NCBI RefSeq assembly: GCF_047718555.1
Contig: NZ_JBDNRK010000011.1
Span: 37,572-101,571 of the forward strand
Reading direction: 5' to 3'
Source of the DNA: Clostridium_I sp047718555
GTDB taxonomy: Bacteria > Bacillota > Clostridia > Clostridiales > Clostridiaceae
Length of the DNA stretch: 64,000 nucleotides
This document shows positions 41,571-50,888 of the stretch, piece after piece. The notes under the pieces are model-generated. The model saw only the letters and a program-made list of their open reading frames with translations. It had not been told where the DNA came from and ran no database searches. The translations under genes were made by a program, and so were the position numbers. Within the stretch, counting starts at the first letter, position 1. Each line of letters opens with the position of its first letter.

Positions 41571-42558
41571 AATTTTCCACATCCTTATCAATAATATCTA
41601 AAATTTGTACTCCCATGCTTTTTCCTATGACTCCTGGTTTTCCTGTATAATGCACATTTCCATCTATGAAAACAGAAACCGGATCACTACATTTACTGTT
41701 AAGAGTAATTACATCACCTACGGAAAGCTTTAAAAATTCATCTACTGTAATACTGGCACTTCCTAAAGTTGCAACCAATGGCACATCTACAATATTTAGT
41801 CTGTCCTTTAATTTTTCTCTTGATTGATTAACTATAGTTTCATCATTTTCCTGATACCAATATTGAACTACCAGTTTATCCAATACCTTTTCTATACTCA
41901 AATAAGGTATACATATATTTATAAAAGTGCTGCTATCGGCCATTTCAACAGAAAAAGTTATAAGTGCTACAGGTTCATGAGGCGCTAGAGTTTGGTTTAA
42001 AGCGGGGTTAGTTTCTAGGGCTTCTATTTCTGGTTTAACTTCTAATACATCTCCCCAAGCAAGCTTCAAATTTGATATTAATTCTTGATTGATTTTCGTA
42101 ATAATATTTTTATCGATATCCGTAAATTCCTTTGATTTATATTTACCGTAGCCATTTCCACCAAGTAGAATATCTATTATCTGATATACAAACTGAGGAT
42201 TTGTCTCAAACAATATAGAGCCACTAAGCGGAGGCATTTTAAAAATCGTAAGAATGGTTGGATTTGGTATAGAATGAATAAACTCTTCATAGGTTATCTG
42301 TTCGACAGATTCAATCTTCACCTTCACATTGCTTCTTACCTGAGCTGTAAGATAATTTGAAATAATCCTGGCATAATTATCGTGTATGAGTTCAAGTGTT
42401 CTTATATGATCTTTAGAAAACTTTTGAGGACTTCTAAAATCATAAAGCTTAACCTTTTGCTTTTCCTCTTCCTTTGGAATTTCTTCTGGCTTTAGTTCAC
42501 CAGAGGATAAGGCAGATAAAAGAGCATCTATTTCATTTTGAGATAAAACGTCTGCCAT
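41563..42558 (-). CDS. fliM: Flagellar motor switch protein FliM
   Basis: FliM forms the main wall of the C ring and receives CheY-P. The start M-A-D-V-L-S-Q-N-E-I-D-A-L-L is the CheY-binding peptide. The middle domain shows D-F-R-S-P-Q-K-F-S-K-D-H-I-R-T-L-E-L-I-H and G-G-N-G-Y-G-K-Y, and the C-terminus is a SpoA domain (S-V-G-D-V-I-T-L-N). Length (331 aa) is normal. A CheW-type gene precedes it by 30 bases. Confidence 0.96.
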   Translation of the reverse strand: MADVLSQNEIDALLSALSSGELKPEEIPKEEEKQKVKLYDFRSPQKFSKDHIRTLELIHDNYARIISNYLTAQVRSNVKVKIESVEQITYEEFIHSIPNPTILTIFKMPPLSGSILFETNPQFVYQIIDILLGGNGYGKYKSKEFTDIDKNIITKINQELISNLKLAWGDVLEVKPEIEALETNPALNQTLAPHEPVALITFSVEMADSSTFINICIPYLSIEKVLDKLVVQYWYQENDETIVNQSREKLKDRLNIVDVPLVATLGSASITVDEFLKLSVGDVITLNSKCSDPVSVFIDGNVHYTGKPGVIGKSMGVQILDIIDKDVENYE

Positions 42559-42588
42559 TTTCTCCCCTCATTTCTCTAAATTTGTGCT

Positions 42589-43005
42589 TTATTTAGCAAT
42601 CAATCTATCAATATCAATAAAAGTTACTACTCTATCTTTAAAATTTATAATTCCCTTTACATAGGATTTTTTTGTATCTTCTTTAATATTTTCTATTATA
42701 TTTTCATCTATTTCCAAAACTTCATCTACCTGATCCACTGAAATGGCTATAAGTTCATCCTCAAGCTTTAATATTATTACACTTTGCTGGTCAGCTTCAC
42801 TTTTTTCTGAATCCAAAAGCAAATTTATATCTAAAAGAGAGATTACAGTACCTCTCAAATTAATCAAGCCCTTTACATACTCTGGTGCTTTTGGAACTTT
42901 AGTTACTGTTACAGCTTCGCTGATAGTCTGAACCTTTGAGGTTTCCACCGCAAATTGTTCATTTTTCAACTTAAAAATAACTACCTGCACATTTTTCACC
43001 TCCAA
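42589..43005 (-). CDS. cheW: Chemotaxis coupling protein CheW (second copy)
   Basis: CheW bridges chemoreceptors and the CheA kinase. The 138-residue product is a single CheW domain with V-T-K-V-P-K-A-P-E-Y-V-K-G-L-I-N-L-R-G-T-V-I-S-L-L-D and a late V-K-G-I-I-N-F-K-D-R-V-V segment. The R-G pair is the receptor-contact core. It lies between cheY and fliM; a diverged paralogue is at 48,538. Confidence 0.94.
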   Translation of the reverse strand: MEVKNVQVVIFKLKNEQFAVETSKVQTISEAVTVTKVPKAPEYVKGLINLRGTVISLLDINLLLDSEKSEADQQSVIILKLEDELIAISVDQVDEVLEIDENIIENIKEDTKKSYVKGIINFKDRVVTFIDIDRLIAK

Positions 43006-43044
43006 CTAAGGTATTTATAGAAAATACCTTATATTCCACAAAAC

Positions 43045-43404
43045 TTAACCTATAGCTTTTCTAATTGCTTCAAGTACTCTGTCTGCCTGAAAAGGCTTAA
43101 CAATAAAGTCTTTTGCCCCTGCCTTTATAGCATCCATTACCATAGTTTGCTGTCCCATGGCACTGCACATAATTACCCTTGCAGTTGGATCAAATTCCTT
43201 TATTGCCTTTACAGCTTCTATGCCATCCATATCTGGCATAGTTATATCCATAGTAACTACATCTGGTCTTTCCTTTTTATAAAGTTCTACAGCTTTTAAT
43301 CCATTACTAGCTTCTCCTGTTACCTCAAATCCATTTTTTTCCAGTATGTCCTTTATCATCATTCTCATAAAAGCAGCATCATCAACAATTAATACTTTTG
43401 CCAT
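43045..43404 (-). CDS. cheY: Chemotaxis response regulator CheY
   Basis: CheY-P carries the signal from CheA to FliM. From ATG 43404 (GGAGG 9 bases before) the product has 119 residues and is a lone receiver domain: D-D-A near residues 8-10, phospho-acceptor Asp53 in V-T-M-D-I-T-M-P-D, the conserved S in M-C-S-A-M-G and Lys in V-K-P-F. It precedes cheW and follows cheC, whose phosphatase helices act on it. Confidence 0.96.
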   Translation of the reverse strand: MAKVLIVDDAAFMRMMIKDILEKNGFEVTGEASNGLKAVELYKKERPDVVTMDITMPDMDGIEAVKAIKEFDPTARVIMCSAMGQQTMVMDAIKAGAKDFIVKPFQADRVLEAIRKAIG

Positions 43405-43421
43405 TTTATACAACCTCCAAA

Positions 43422-44024
43422 TTAATTTACTCCTAATGTATTTAATATTTTTTCTAATGAACCGGGCATAGGTATATAATAAAAATGCCCGCTTATTTTA
43501 TTTAAATCCTCTTGTAAAAATTCTGTTTCAAAATCCAGCACATTATCATCAAATTGGCCGGCTTCAATAAAACTAGTAGAAAGAATAGCGGCCATCATGT
43601 CGTAGCTTACAGCTGGTACCGATGGTGTTATAGTGAGATTTGTAAACCTACTTATGGCATTCATGTAAGAAGCAGATATTATATTTCCTATTTCAGCCAC
43701 TACTGAAGCTCCCATTTCACTTAGTTCCTCTTCCTGCGTACCTGTCAGTGTCTTAATTATATCAAAAGCTATCTCTTTTTCAAATATAAACAGAATATTT
43801 CCTGGTGTATCTCCCAAAACTCTTACAATAACCCCAACAGCTATTTTCTCTGCATCAATTTTTGTAAATACAGATTCCAGAGGAATTACATTTACCGAGG
43901 GAACAGTCATGTCCACTTTTTTGTTTAGAAGGCTGGATAGAGCTGTAGCTGCATTTCCTGCTCCTATATTACTTACTTCCTTAAGTGCATCCAGCTGCAT
44001 TGGCGTAAACTGTGAGTAATCCAT
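43422..44024 (-). CDS. cheC: CheY-P phosphatase CheC
   Basis: CheC removes phosphate from CheY-P and works with CheD. The 200-residue product has both active-site helices of the CheC type: D-A-L-K-E-V-S-N-I-G-A-G-N near residue 13 and S-V-V-A-E-I-G-N-I-I-S-A-S-Y-M-N in the middle (D/S-x3-E-x2-N in each). It ends in a beta-rich part with P-M-P-G-S-L-E. GGAGGTGAATCA precedes the ATG. Confidence 0.95.
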   Translation of the reverse strand: MDYSQFTPMQLDALKEVSNIGAGNAATALSSLLNKKVDMTVPSVNVIPLESVFTKIDAEKIAVGVIVRVLGDTPGNILFIFEKEIAFDIIKTLTGTQEEELSEMGASVVAEIGNIISASYMNAISRFTNLTITPSVPAVSYDMMAAILSTSFIEAGQFDDNVLDFETEFLQEDLNKISGHFYYIPMPGSLEKILNTLGVN

Positions 44025-44035
44025 TGATTCACCTC

Positions 44036-46111
44036 CTATACAAAGGCGGCAACATCAAGAATGAGAGTTACAAATCCATCTCCAAGTATTGTTGCCCCTA
44101 TATATTCCTTAAGCTGCTTTAAAGTTTTGCCCAGTGGCTTTATTACAATATCCTGTTGACCTTGAAGTGAATCCACAAGGAGTCCTGCACTTTTTTCCCC
44201 CACATTAACTATTACTATGTAAACTTTATCCTTATTTGTCTTTGGAAGCCCCAAACGTTCGTTGACTCTTATTATAGGAAGTACCTTGCCTCTATACACA
44301 ATAACTTCTTTATTGTTAGTTCTTTTTATATCTTCCTCTTTATAATCGATAACGCTGTCAATATAGTTTAATGAAATTGCTAAGCTTTCCTCCCCTACTT
44401 TTACTAGAAGAGCAGTTATTATCTGAAGAGTTAGAGGTAATTTTATGGTGAAGGTTGAACCTTCTCCTTCCTCACTGCTGGTATCTACAGTGCCTCCAAG
44501 AGCTGAAATCTTTGTCTTAACCACATCCATACCAACTCCTCTTCCTGAAATATCTGTAACAGTTTCATTGGTACTGAAGCCCTGGGCAAAGATAAGATTT
44601 TTAATATCATTTTCATTCATCCCAGCAGTATTAATACCTACTTTTTCTGCCTTTGCTCTAACTTTTTCTACATCTATACCTGCACCATCATCTTGAACCT
44701 TTATTACTGCTTTAGTACCTTCCTGATAAGCTATTAACCTTATCTTTCCTACTGCATCTTTACCATTAGAGATTCTCTCCTCCTTGGATTCAATACCATG
44801 ATCCGCTGCATTTCTTATAAGATGAATTAAAGGTTCTCCAATTTCATCAATAACAGTTCTATCAAGTTCTGTGTCCTGTCCTTCTATGATAAGTTCCATC
44901 TCCTTATCCAATTCTACAGATAAATCCCTTACCATCCTTGGAAATCTGTTAAAAACAGTGTCCAGTGGAAGCATTCTGATTTTCATAACAAGATCCTGCA
45001 GATCATTTGTAGTTCTGGCCACTTGTTCTATAGTTTCATTAAGTTCTGTAAGCTTATAATTACTGCTTATTTGTTCAAGCCTTGTCCTATTTATTACCAG
45101 TTCAGAAACCATATTTAAAAATTTATCTAATCTTTCAAGATCTACCCTTACAGACTGATGAATTTTTTTATGATTTTCTGGAGGTTTTTTTTGTGTATTT
45201 TCAGTGCCTACCTTAGTTTTTACCTGAGGCTGTACAGCTTTTACTTCAGTTTTTTCCACCGCTTTTTTAACTTGCTTTTCCACTTTATAATCATTATAAT
45301 AAGCTTTTATAGTATTTTCATCTACATTAGTTATTTCAATCTTATCAATTTCTGAAATATCCTCTAATATTTTTTTAGTATCCTCTTTAGAACTTCCAGT
45401 TAAATATAGAAGTTGTATTTCAAAATCAAAATTTTCATTTTCCAAATCCTCTGTACTTGGAATAGACTTGATAATTTCTCCACTTTCCTCAAGGCTCTTA
45501 AATATTAAGAAAGAGCGGGCAGATTTTAGCAGAGTTGTCTCACTAAGCATTATAGTAATTTCCAGAGCATTATAACCCTTGTCTAGTGCCTGCTTTATCA
45601 CATTTGTGTCATATTCATTTAATTGTATTTTACCAGCTCTTCCATTGTCCTTTAAAGCTTTCTCCTCTTCACCATTTAGCTCCTCCTCCTGCTGCAGCTC
45701 TTTAGCTGCTATTTCCTCAGAAGAATTCATAGCATTTTTAGATATATCCTCAAGCTTGTCCATAATATCTTCCACAGGTATTTCTTCTTCTTCACCATTT
45801 GATATATTATCTACCATTCTTTCTAAGGTATCAAGACATTTAAATAATACTGTAACTACTTTTTGAGTGACCTTGAGTTCTCCATTTCTAAATTCTGAAA
45901 GCACATCTTCCATTTTATGAGTGAGCTCTGCCATTCTATTAAAACCCATAGTTGCTGCCATACCCTTTATGGTATGTGCAACTCTAAATATTTCATTTAA
46001 TTTATCTACATCCTCTGGTTCTTGTTCCAACTGTAGAAGCACTTCATTTAACCTTTGTAGATTATCCATTGATTCTTCCAAAAACATTGACAAATATTGT
46101 GAAGTATCCAA
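44036..46111 (-). CDS. cheA: Chemotaxis histidine kinase CheA
   Basis: CheA phosphorylates CheY and CheB in response to receptors. Domains in order are the Hpt domain with phospho-His46 in A-H-T-I-K-G, an acidic linker and P2-like region (about 170-270), the dimerisation domain (V-R-V-D-L-E-R-L-D-K-F-L-N-M), the kinase domain with the N box L-I-H-L-I-R-N-A-A-D-H-G and the G boxes D-D-G-A-G-I-D and D-I-S-G-R-G-V-G-M, and a C-terminal CheW-like regulatory domain. Length (691 aa) is normal. Confidence 0.96.
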   Translation of the reverse strand: MDTSQYLSMFLEESMDNLQRLNEVLLQLEQEPEDVDKLNEIFRVAHTIKGMAATMGFNRMAELTHKMEDVLSEFRNGELKVTQKVVTVLFKCLDTLERMVDNISNGEEEEIPVEDIMDKLEDISKNAMNSSEEIAAKELQQEEELNGEEEKALKDNGRAGKIQLNEYDTNVIKQALDKGYNALEITIMLSETTLLKSARSFLIFKSLEESGEIIKSIPSTEDLENENFDFEIQLLYLTGSSKEDTKKILEDISEIDKIEITNVDENTIKAYYNDYKVEKQVKKAVEKTEVKAVQPQVKTKVGTENTQKKPPENHKKIHQSVRVDLERLDKFLNMVSELVINRTRLEQISSNYKLTELNETIEQVARTTNDLQDLVMKIRMLPLDTVFNRFPRMVRDLSVELDKEMELIIEGQDTELDRTVIDEIGEPLIHLIRNAADHGIESKEERISNGKDAVGKIRLIAYQEGTKAVIKVQDDGAGIDVEKVRAKAEKVGINTAGMNENDIKNLIFAQGFSTNETVTDISGRGVGMDVVKTKISALGGTVDTSSEEGEGSTFTIKLPLTLQIITALLVKVGEESLAISLNYIDSVIDYKEEDIKRTNNKEVIVYRGKVLPIIRVNERLGLPKTNKDKVYIVIVNVGEKSAGLLVDSLQGQQDIVIKPLGKTLKQLKEYIGATILGDGFVTLILDVAAFV

Positions 46112-46125
46112 AGTACTCTTCCCCC

Positions 46126-46893
46126 TTACAGCTTTCTATAAATAAAAGTAGACGCTTTTTCAAAACCATAATCTCTGTAATTATATATGCTTTCTGTTGC
46201 CCCTACAAATAACAAGCCATCTTTTTTTAACGAACTGCTAAATTTTTGATATATTTTCTCTTTTATGTCCTGATTAAAATATATTACTACATTCCTACAT
46301 ACAATTAAATCAAAATTCTTTTCATAATCCTGAAGTATTAAATCATGCTTCTTAAATGTTACCATGTTCTTAATGCTTGTGTCTATAAGATATTTATCCC
46401 CTGCTAGCTTAAAATATCTATCCCTATATTCTTTTTCTACATTTTTCATTTCAGATAATGTATACTCACCTTTTTTTGCTCTTTCTAAAATAGTTGTATC
46501 AATATCCGTGGCTATTATTGATGGCTTATTCACATTTTTTAAATTGTCAAAAATTATGGCCAGTGAATAAGGCTCTGCTCCTATAGAACAAGCAGCACTC
46601 CAAACTTTTAGATTCTGATTTTTTTCCTTTACATATATTTCAATTTCTCTTTCAAGTTCTTTGAATAATTCTGGATTTCTAAAAAATTCTGTTACATTTA
46701 TAGTAATAAAATCCAAAAATTTTTGTCTTTGAGCATAATCAGTTTTTAAAAGTTTTACATAATCATCAATACTGCTTATGCCAATTCTTGACATCAAGCT
46801 TAAAATTCGTCTGTGAAGCTGGTTTGACTTATAGGCGAATAAATTTATTCCAAAATATTTTAAGACCCAATCTTTAAACTGCTCTAAATCCAT
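46126..46893 (-). CDS. cheR: Chemoreceptor methyltransferase CheR
   Basis: CheR methylates glutamates of chemoreceptors, using S-adenosylmethionine. The 255-residue product has the N-terminal helical domain, then the fold typical of the catalytic part: F-I-T-I-N-V-T-E-F-F-R-N-P-E-L-F, W-S-A-A-C-S-I-G-A-E-P-Y-S-L-A (SAM site) and F-D-L-I-V-C-R-N-V-V-I-Y-F. It begins 2 bases after the cheB stop with CAGGAGG inside cheB. Confidence 0.96.
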   Translation of the reverse strand: MDLEQFKDWVLKYFGINLFAYKSNQLHRRILSLMSRIGISSIDDYVKLLKTDYAQRQKFLDFITINVTEFFRNPELFKELEREIEIYVKEKNQNLKVWSAACSIGAEPYSLAIIFDNLKNVNKPSIIATDIDTTILERAKKGEYTLSEMKNVEKEYRDRYFKLAGDKYLIDTSIKNMVTFKKHDLILQDYEKNFDLIVCRNVVIYFNQDIKEKIYQKFSSSLKKDGLLFVGATESIYNYRDYGFEKASTFIYRKL

Positions 46894-46895
46894 TA

Positions 46896-47963
46896 CTACC
46901 TCCTGATTCCATGAACTATTTTTATAATTTCCTGCGCAATTTTATCAAGGGGTATTACGAAATCTACAGCACCTGTTTCATAGGCCATTTTAGGCATGCC
47001 ATAGATAACGCAAGTGGATTCATCTTCTGATATTGTTATTCCACCCTTTTGCTTTATTACCTTGGTACCTTCTGCACCATCTTTTCCCATTCCAGTTAAA
47101 ACTACACTTATAATTTTATTTTTAAAAACTTCTGAAGCAGATTTAAATAACTTATCTACAGCTGGTCTAACTCCCCATATAGCTGGCTCTTTATTTAAAT
47201 GAATCCTGCCATCACTTTTTACTTCCATATGAAAACCTCCAGGTGCCACATAAGCTATATTCTTTTCATATATCTCACCTTCCTTGGCTTCAACTACCTC
47301 TATCTCACTATTAGAATTTAATCTTTCTGCAAAAGCCTTTGTAAAACCTGCTGGCATATGCTGAACAATAAAGATTGGGACGCCTATATTCTTTGGAAAT
47401 TTTGTAATTACATTGTATACCGCCTTAGGCCCTCCTGTAGATGCACCAATAACCACAGCTTCAATACCTGAAAAAGAAATCTTATCAATCTTATCCTTAT
47501 AATTTTCCTGCTTAGAATCTACTGATAATTTCTTTACCCTGCAATTACCTCTGCTTAAACATTCCTGAAAAGCAGCTCTTACCTTTAAAACCAACTCATC
47601 CTGAACTTTATTAATATCTATAGATATAGCCCCTGAGGGCTTAGAGATAAAGTCAAAAGCACCTAATCCCAGGCATTCCATAGTTAGTCTTGTACTCTCT
47701 TTTGTGAAACCACTCAACATAATTACAGGTAAATTTATATTACATTTTTTTAGTTCCTTTAGAGTATCGATACCATTCATAATGGGCATTTCCACATCAA
47801 GAGTAATAACATCTAAATTTAGTTTTTTAATCTTTTCAAGTGCATCCTGCCCATTTCTAGCTGTATCTACAACATAAATGTCTGATTTTTCATTTAACAT
47901 ATCAGATACTATTTTTCTCATTAATGCTGAATCATCAACTACTAAAACCTTTATGCTTTCCAA
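46896..47963 (-). CDS. cheB: Chemoreceptor methylesterase CheB
   Basis: CheB removes methyl groups from receptors when its receiver domain is phosphorylated. Residues 1-125 are the receiver, with acceptor Asp56 in I-T-L-D-V-E-M-P. The C-terminal esterase has the triad Ser in G-A-S-T-G-G-P, His in Q-H-M-P-A-G-F and Asp in G-M-G-K-D-G-A-E-G. Length (355 aa) is typical. Confidence 0.96.
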   Translation of the reverse strand: MESIKVLVVDDSALMRKIVSDMLNEKSDIYVVDTARNGQDALEKIKKLNLDVITLDVEMPIMNGIDTLKELKKCNINLPVIMLSGFTKESTRLTMECLGLGAFDFISKPSGAISIDINKVQDELVLKVRAAFQECLSRGNCRVKKLSVDSKQENYKDKIDKISFSGIEAVVIGASTGGPKAVYNVITKFPKNIGVPIFIVQHMPAGFTKAFAERLNSNSEIEVVEAKEGEIYEKNIAYVAPGGFHMEVKSDGRIHLNKEPAIWGVRPAVDKLFKSASEVFKNKIISVVLTGMGKDGAEGTKVIKQKGGITISEDESTCVIYGMPKMAYETGAVDFVIPLDKIAQEIIKIVHGIRR

Positions 47964-48018
47964 ATAATATCACTCCATTTACATCCTCAGTTTTCACTTA
48001 TATTTATCTTCATAGAAC

Positions 48019-48510
48019 TTAAATTTCTTTTATGCCAAGCCCTACAGTTCTTATTTGAACAATAAAGTCTGAAGTGTGAAGAATCATGGTTCTCCCTTTA
48101 TTGCCACCCACATCTTCACTTAATATGGGTATATTAAATTCTCTTAATACATTTTTCACAGCTATGCTGTTTCTCTTTCCAATATCCATATTCATACTTT
48201 TATCAGTAAAATTAAACATAGATGCTCCACCAGCAATTTTAGCCTTTATATTTCTTACATTAGATCCTTGTTCTGCCATTTTTTCTATCAAAATAGGTAT
48301 AGCAAGATCAGCAAATTTTTTTTCATTTGTAATGTTATTGAATTGGCTGCTATCCGGCAGCATTATATGAGCTAATCCCCCTATTTTTTTATACTTATCA
48401 TATAGAGCAATACCAACACAGGAACCAAGCCCAACAGTTATTATTCTATCTGGCGGATAGGCTAAATTTAAATCGGCTATCCCTACTCTTATCTCTTTTA
48501 CCTCATCCAT
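48019..48510 (-). CDS. cheD: Chemoreceptor glutamine deamidase CheD
   Basis: CheD deamidates receptor glutamines and stimulates CheC. The 163-residue product shows the catalytic Cys in T-V-G-L-G-S-C-V-G-I, the His in G-G-L-A-H-I-M-L-P, the K-I-A-G-G-A-S-M-F motif and the late G-G-N-K-G-R-T-M-I-L-H segment. It lies between the first cheW and cheB, so the adaptation enzymes are grouped. Confidence 0.95.
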   Translation of the reverse strand: MDEVKEIRVGIADLNLAYPPDRIITVGLGSCVGIALYDKYKKIGGLAHIMLPDSSQFNNITNEKKFADLAIPILIEKMAEQGSNVRNIKAKIAGGASMFNFTDKSMNMDIGKRNSIAVKNVLREFNIPILSEDVGGNKGRTMILHTSDFIVQIRTVGLGIKEI

Positions 48511-48537
48511 ATACTCACCTTATCAATCTTCTATATT

Positions 48538-48984
48538 CTATATTAGTATTTTCTCTTCTTCAGTTAGAATATTGGATAACCTTAAGAAGATAATTATCTT
48601 TTCATCTATTTTTATTAAGCCCTTAATATATCTTTTAGAAATTCCACCTACTACCTCTGGTGCTTCTTCCATATCCTTAATATTTATATCTTTTACTTCT
48701 GAGACTACATCTACAATAATTCCAAATTTACTTTCCTTTTGCTTTGAAACTATGATTTTAGAATTCTCATTTATACTGTTTTCTGCCATATTAAATCTTT
48801 TTGATAGAGAAATGACTGGAAGAATTTTACCTTCATAATTTATTACACCATCTACAAATTCCGGTGAATCAGGTAACTTTGTAGTTTTTTCATATCCCAG
48901 TATTCTCTCTACTTCCATAATATCTGCTGCATAATATTCACCATTTATATTAAAAATCAATATTTTCAGCTCTTTGCCATCCAT
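48538..48984 (-). CDS. cheW: Chemotaxis coupling protein CheW (first copy)
   Basis: This 148-residue single-domain protein is CheW-like, with Y-A-A-D-I-M-E-V-E-R-I-L-G-Y, L-P-D-S-P-E-F-V-D-G-V-I-N-Y-E-G-K-I-L-P-V-I and a final Y-I-K-G-L-I-K-I-D segment. The usual R-G pair is E-G here, which may alter receptor contacts. It is the first of the che genes after fapA and is only distantly similar to the copy at 42,589, so the two probably serve different receptor arrays or interfaces. Confidence 0.9.
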   Translation of the reverse strand: MDGKELKILIFNINGEYYAADIMEVERILGYEKTTKLPDSPEFVDGVINYEGKILPVISLSKRFNMAENSINENSKIIVSKQKESKFGIIVDVVSEVKDINIKDMEEAPEVVGGISKRYIKGLIKIDEKIIIFLRLSNILTEEEKILI

Positions 48985-49079
48985 AATTATACCCTCCTAT
49001 CAATATTACACTTTACTAAACTTAAATGGACTATCCATTGACCTACTGCTGCCATACTTAACTTTGAACAGCTGCTAGC

Positions 49080-49116
49080 CATGAGATAATAGTAATTTAT
49101 CAGCCAGAATCTCATG
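49080..49116. other. 8-bp inverted repeat between fapA and cheW
   Basis: CATGAGAT and ATCTCATG frame a 21-base centre in the 163-bp spacer. There is no T-run and no sigma-D match here, so che transcription probably runs through from fapA. Confidence 0.5.
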
Positions 49117-49147
49117 CGGCATCACTGGCATAAGCTTCAGCTAGTAA

Positions 49148-50704
49148 TCAGATAATAGTTTTATCAACTACAATTTCTCTATTACTGTTTAAATAAGCAT
49201 GTATTTCTTTACCTGGTACTTCCAATATGTATTCTATATTATCTATGATAAATATTGTATTGGCATAGGCCTTTTTTACATATATATGACCATTTCTTTC
49301 AACAGAAATCCTTGTTGACACACCACTTGGGCTTCCAACTACGCCGCATCTGACTTCACGTCCAGCTTTAATTAGTCCCCCTCTTGAAACACTGTCATCA
49401 TCTTTAAATATTATATAATCCTTAGCTATAAGTGTTGATACATATTCACCCTTACCATTAATTGTTATACTGCCAGAACTTTCAATTGTGGAGTCTTGAC
49501 AATAAGAAATATCAATGTTTGCAGGTACTATAGCAAACCTTTTAATACTCTCTATATTTCTATCTATTACAGAAATAATTTCAAATAATTCTTGAGAGCT
49601 TTTTATTCCCAGTGGAGCTAAATTAAATAGTTTTTCTCTAAATAATTTAGACATATATTCATCATTATTTATAAGTTCAGTGCATAGTTTCAATATACTC
49701 TTAAATCTGTTTTCCAGTAATAATTTTATCATTTGTCCATAAGAAATATCATTTTGCAATATATTTAATCTCTGCATTTGCCTAGCAGCATTAATTAGAT
49801 TCAAAATATTGTTTTTTAAATTTGATAGTGTATTTGAATCTCTAATTCTTGTTGTATCTTCTCCACCTGATATAATTGTAGAAAAAAGCACATTTCCTTT
49901 AACTATAACATTTCCTTTTGCAATAATTTTTGACTTCTCTATATCTTTTTTAATTTCCACAAAATCTCCAGATTCTACCACCATATCTTCTTTAACTGTT
50001 CCATCTATCAATATTGCACCATCAAACTTTATATTTCCAGTTTTAATATCTACATCTGAAGTTATTTCATGTAATTTATGTACACAGAATGTATCCCCTA
50101 GAAAGGTTGGCCTCCCCTCTATTAAAGCAAAGATCTTATTTTCATCTTTAACGCTGCAACCTGCTCCTACCCTAAGATTAATTCTTTTACCAGGCTTATG
50201 TTCTACACTATTTCCATATACATCCTTACCATCACTTCCATCTATCCCCTTATGTCTTACCGCAATTACTGTGTCTTTTTGCACGTAATCAACAAAGCCT
50301 ATACTTTTAAAATCTACCCTGCCACTGCTATCTTCTATAAACTCCTTAGTACTGTCTGTTTTAAATCTGATTTCTAAAGAATCATCAATACCGTTTACTG
50401 GTTCTTTTCCCTTAGCAATCAATAAATTTTTTACTCCATCTGTATTACTGCACTTTTTTAAAGCATCTTCTAAAATTCCGTAGATTATTCCATTATCTTT
50501 CAATTGTTTTCTAATTTCTTCCGGTGAATAAACTTGCAAATTTATGTGTTTTTTTTCAGTATGATTTGATATAGGCTTATCCTTATACAAATCATTATTA
50601 AGCTTGTGAATTTCAGGTATATAATTTATATTTATATGTACTTCCATATTATTAGGACTAGTTAAAATTTCTAATTTTCTTATAGCATCATATGCTCCAT
50701 CCAT
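49148..50704 (-). CDS. fapA: FapA/DUF342 family protein
   Basis: This 518-residue protein belongs to the FapA (DUF342) family, cytoplasmic beta-rich proteins named from flagellar assembly in Vibrio. I start at ATG 50704, 6 bases after GGAGTG. Visible traits are the V-R-H-K-G-I-D-G-S-D-G-K-D-V-Y-G segment, repeated beta-helix strands (I-E-K-S-K-I-I-A-K-G-N-V-I-V-K-G-N-V and later I-E-S-S-G-S-I-T-I-N-G-K-G) and a helical insertion near residues 280-390. A sigma-D promoter lies in front, tying it to motility. Its exact job in Clostridium is not known. Confidence 0.85.
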   Translation of the reverse strand: MDGAYDAIRKLEILTSPNNMEVHININYIPEIHKLNNDLYKDKPISNHTEKKHINLQVYSPEEIRKQLKDNGIIYGILEDALKKCSNTDGVKNLLIAKGKEPVNGIDDSLEIRFKTDSTKEFIEDSSGRVDFKSIGFVDYVQKDTVIAVRHKGIDGSDGKDVYGNSVEHKPGKRINLRVGAGCSVKDENKIFALIEGRPTFLGDTFCVHKLHEITSDVDIKTGNIKFDGAILIDGTVKEDMVVESGDFVEIKKDIEKSKIIAKGNVIVKGNVLFSTIISGGEDTTRIRDSNTLSNLKNNILNLINAARQMQRLNILQNDISYGQMIKLLLENRFKSILKLCTELINNDEYMSKLFREKLFNLAPLGIKSSQELFEIISVIDRNIESIKRFAIVPANIDISYCQDSTIESSGSITINGKGEYVSTLIAKDYIIFKDDDSVSRGGLIKAGREVRCGVVGSPSGVSTRISVERNGHIYVKKAYANTIFIIDNIEYILEVPGKEIHAYLNSNREIVVDKTII

Positions 50705-50791
50705 TACATGCACTCCAATTAAATACAGCATAGAAAAATAAATAATAGTTTTTTATTTCTCTGAAGCTGCTCAAATTACACTTTATTTATT

Positions 50792-50818
50792 ATATCGTAA
50801 AAGTCTAAATAAACTTTA
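50792..50818 (-). promoter_or_regulatory. Sigma-D promoter of fapA and the che operon
   Basis: On the minus strand TAAA, 15 bases, then TACGATAT fit TAAA-N15-GCCGATAA at 9 of 12 positions, about 88 bases before the fapA start. Confidence 0.75.
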
Positions 50819-50888
50819 TAATCAATTTTTTTAGATTAAATGAGTTTTTTATCTAAATTGTGACATAATCTCAATTCCCATAATATTC

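Noticed and set aside
44445..46145. Plus-strand frames opposite cheA
   Set aside because: They are antisense shadows of a long, clearly conserved kinase gene.
48985..49147. Separate sigma-D promoter for the che genes
   Set aside because: No CGAT core with a TAAA at the right distance is present in this spacer; only the site before fapA fits.
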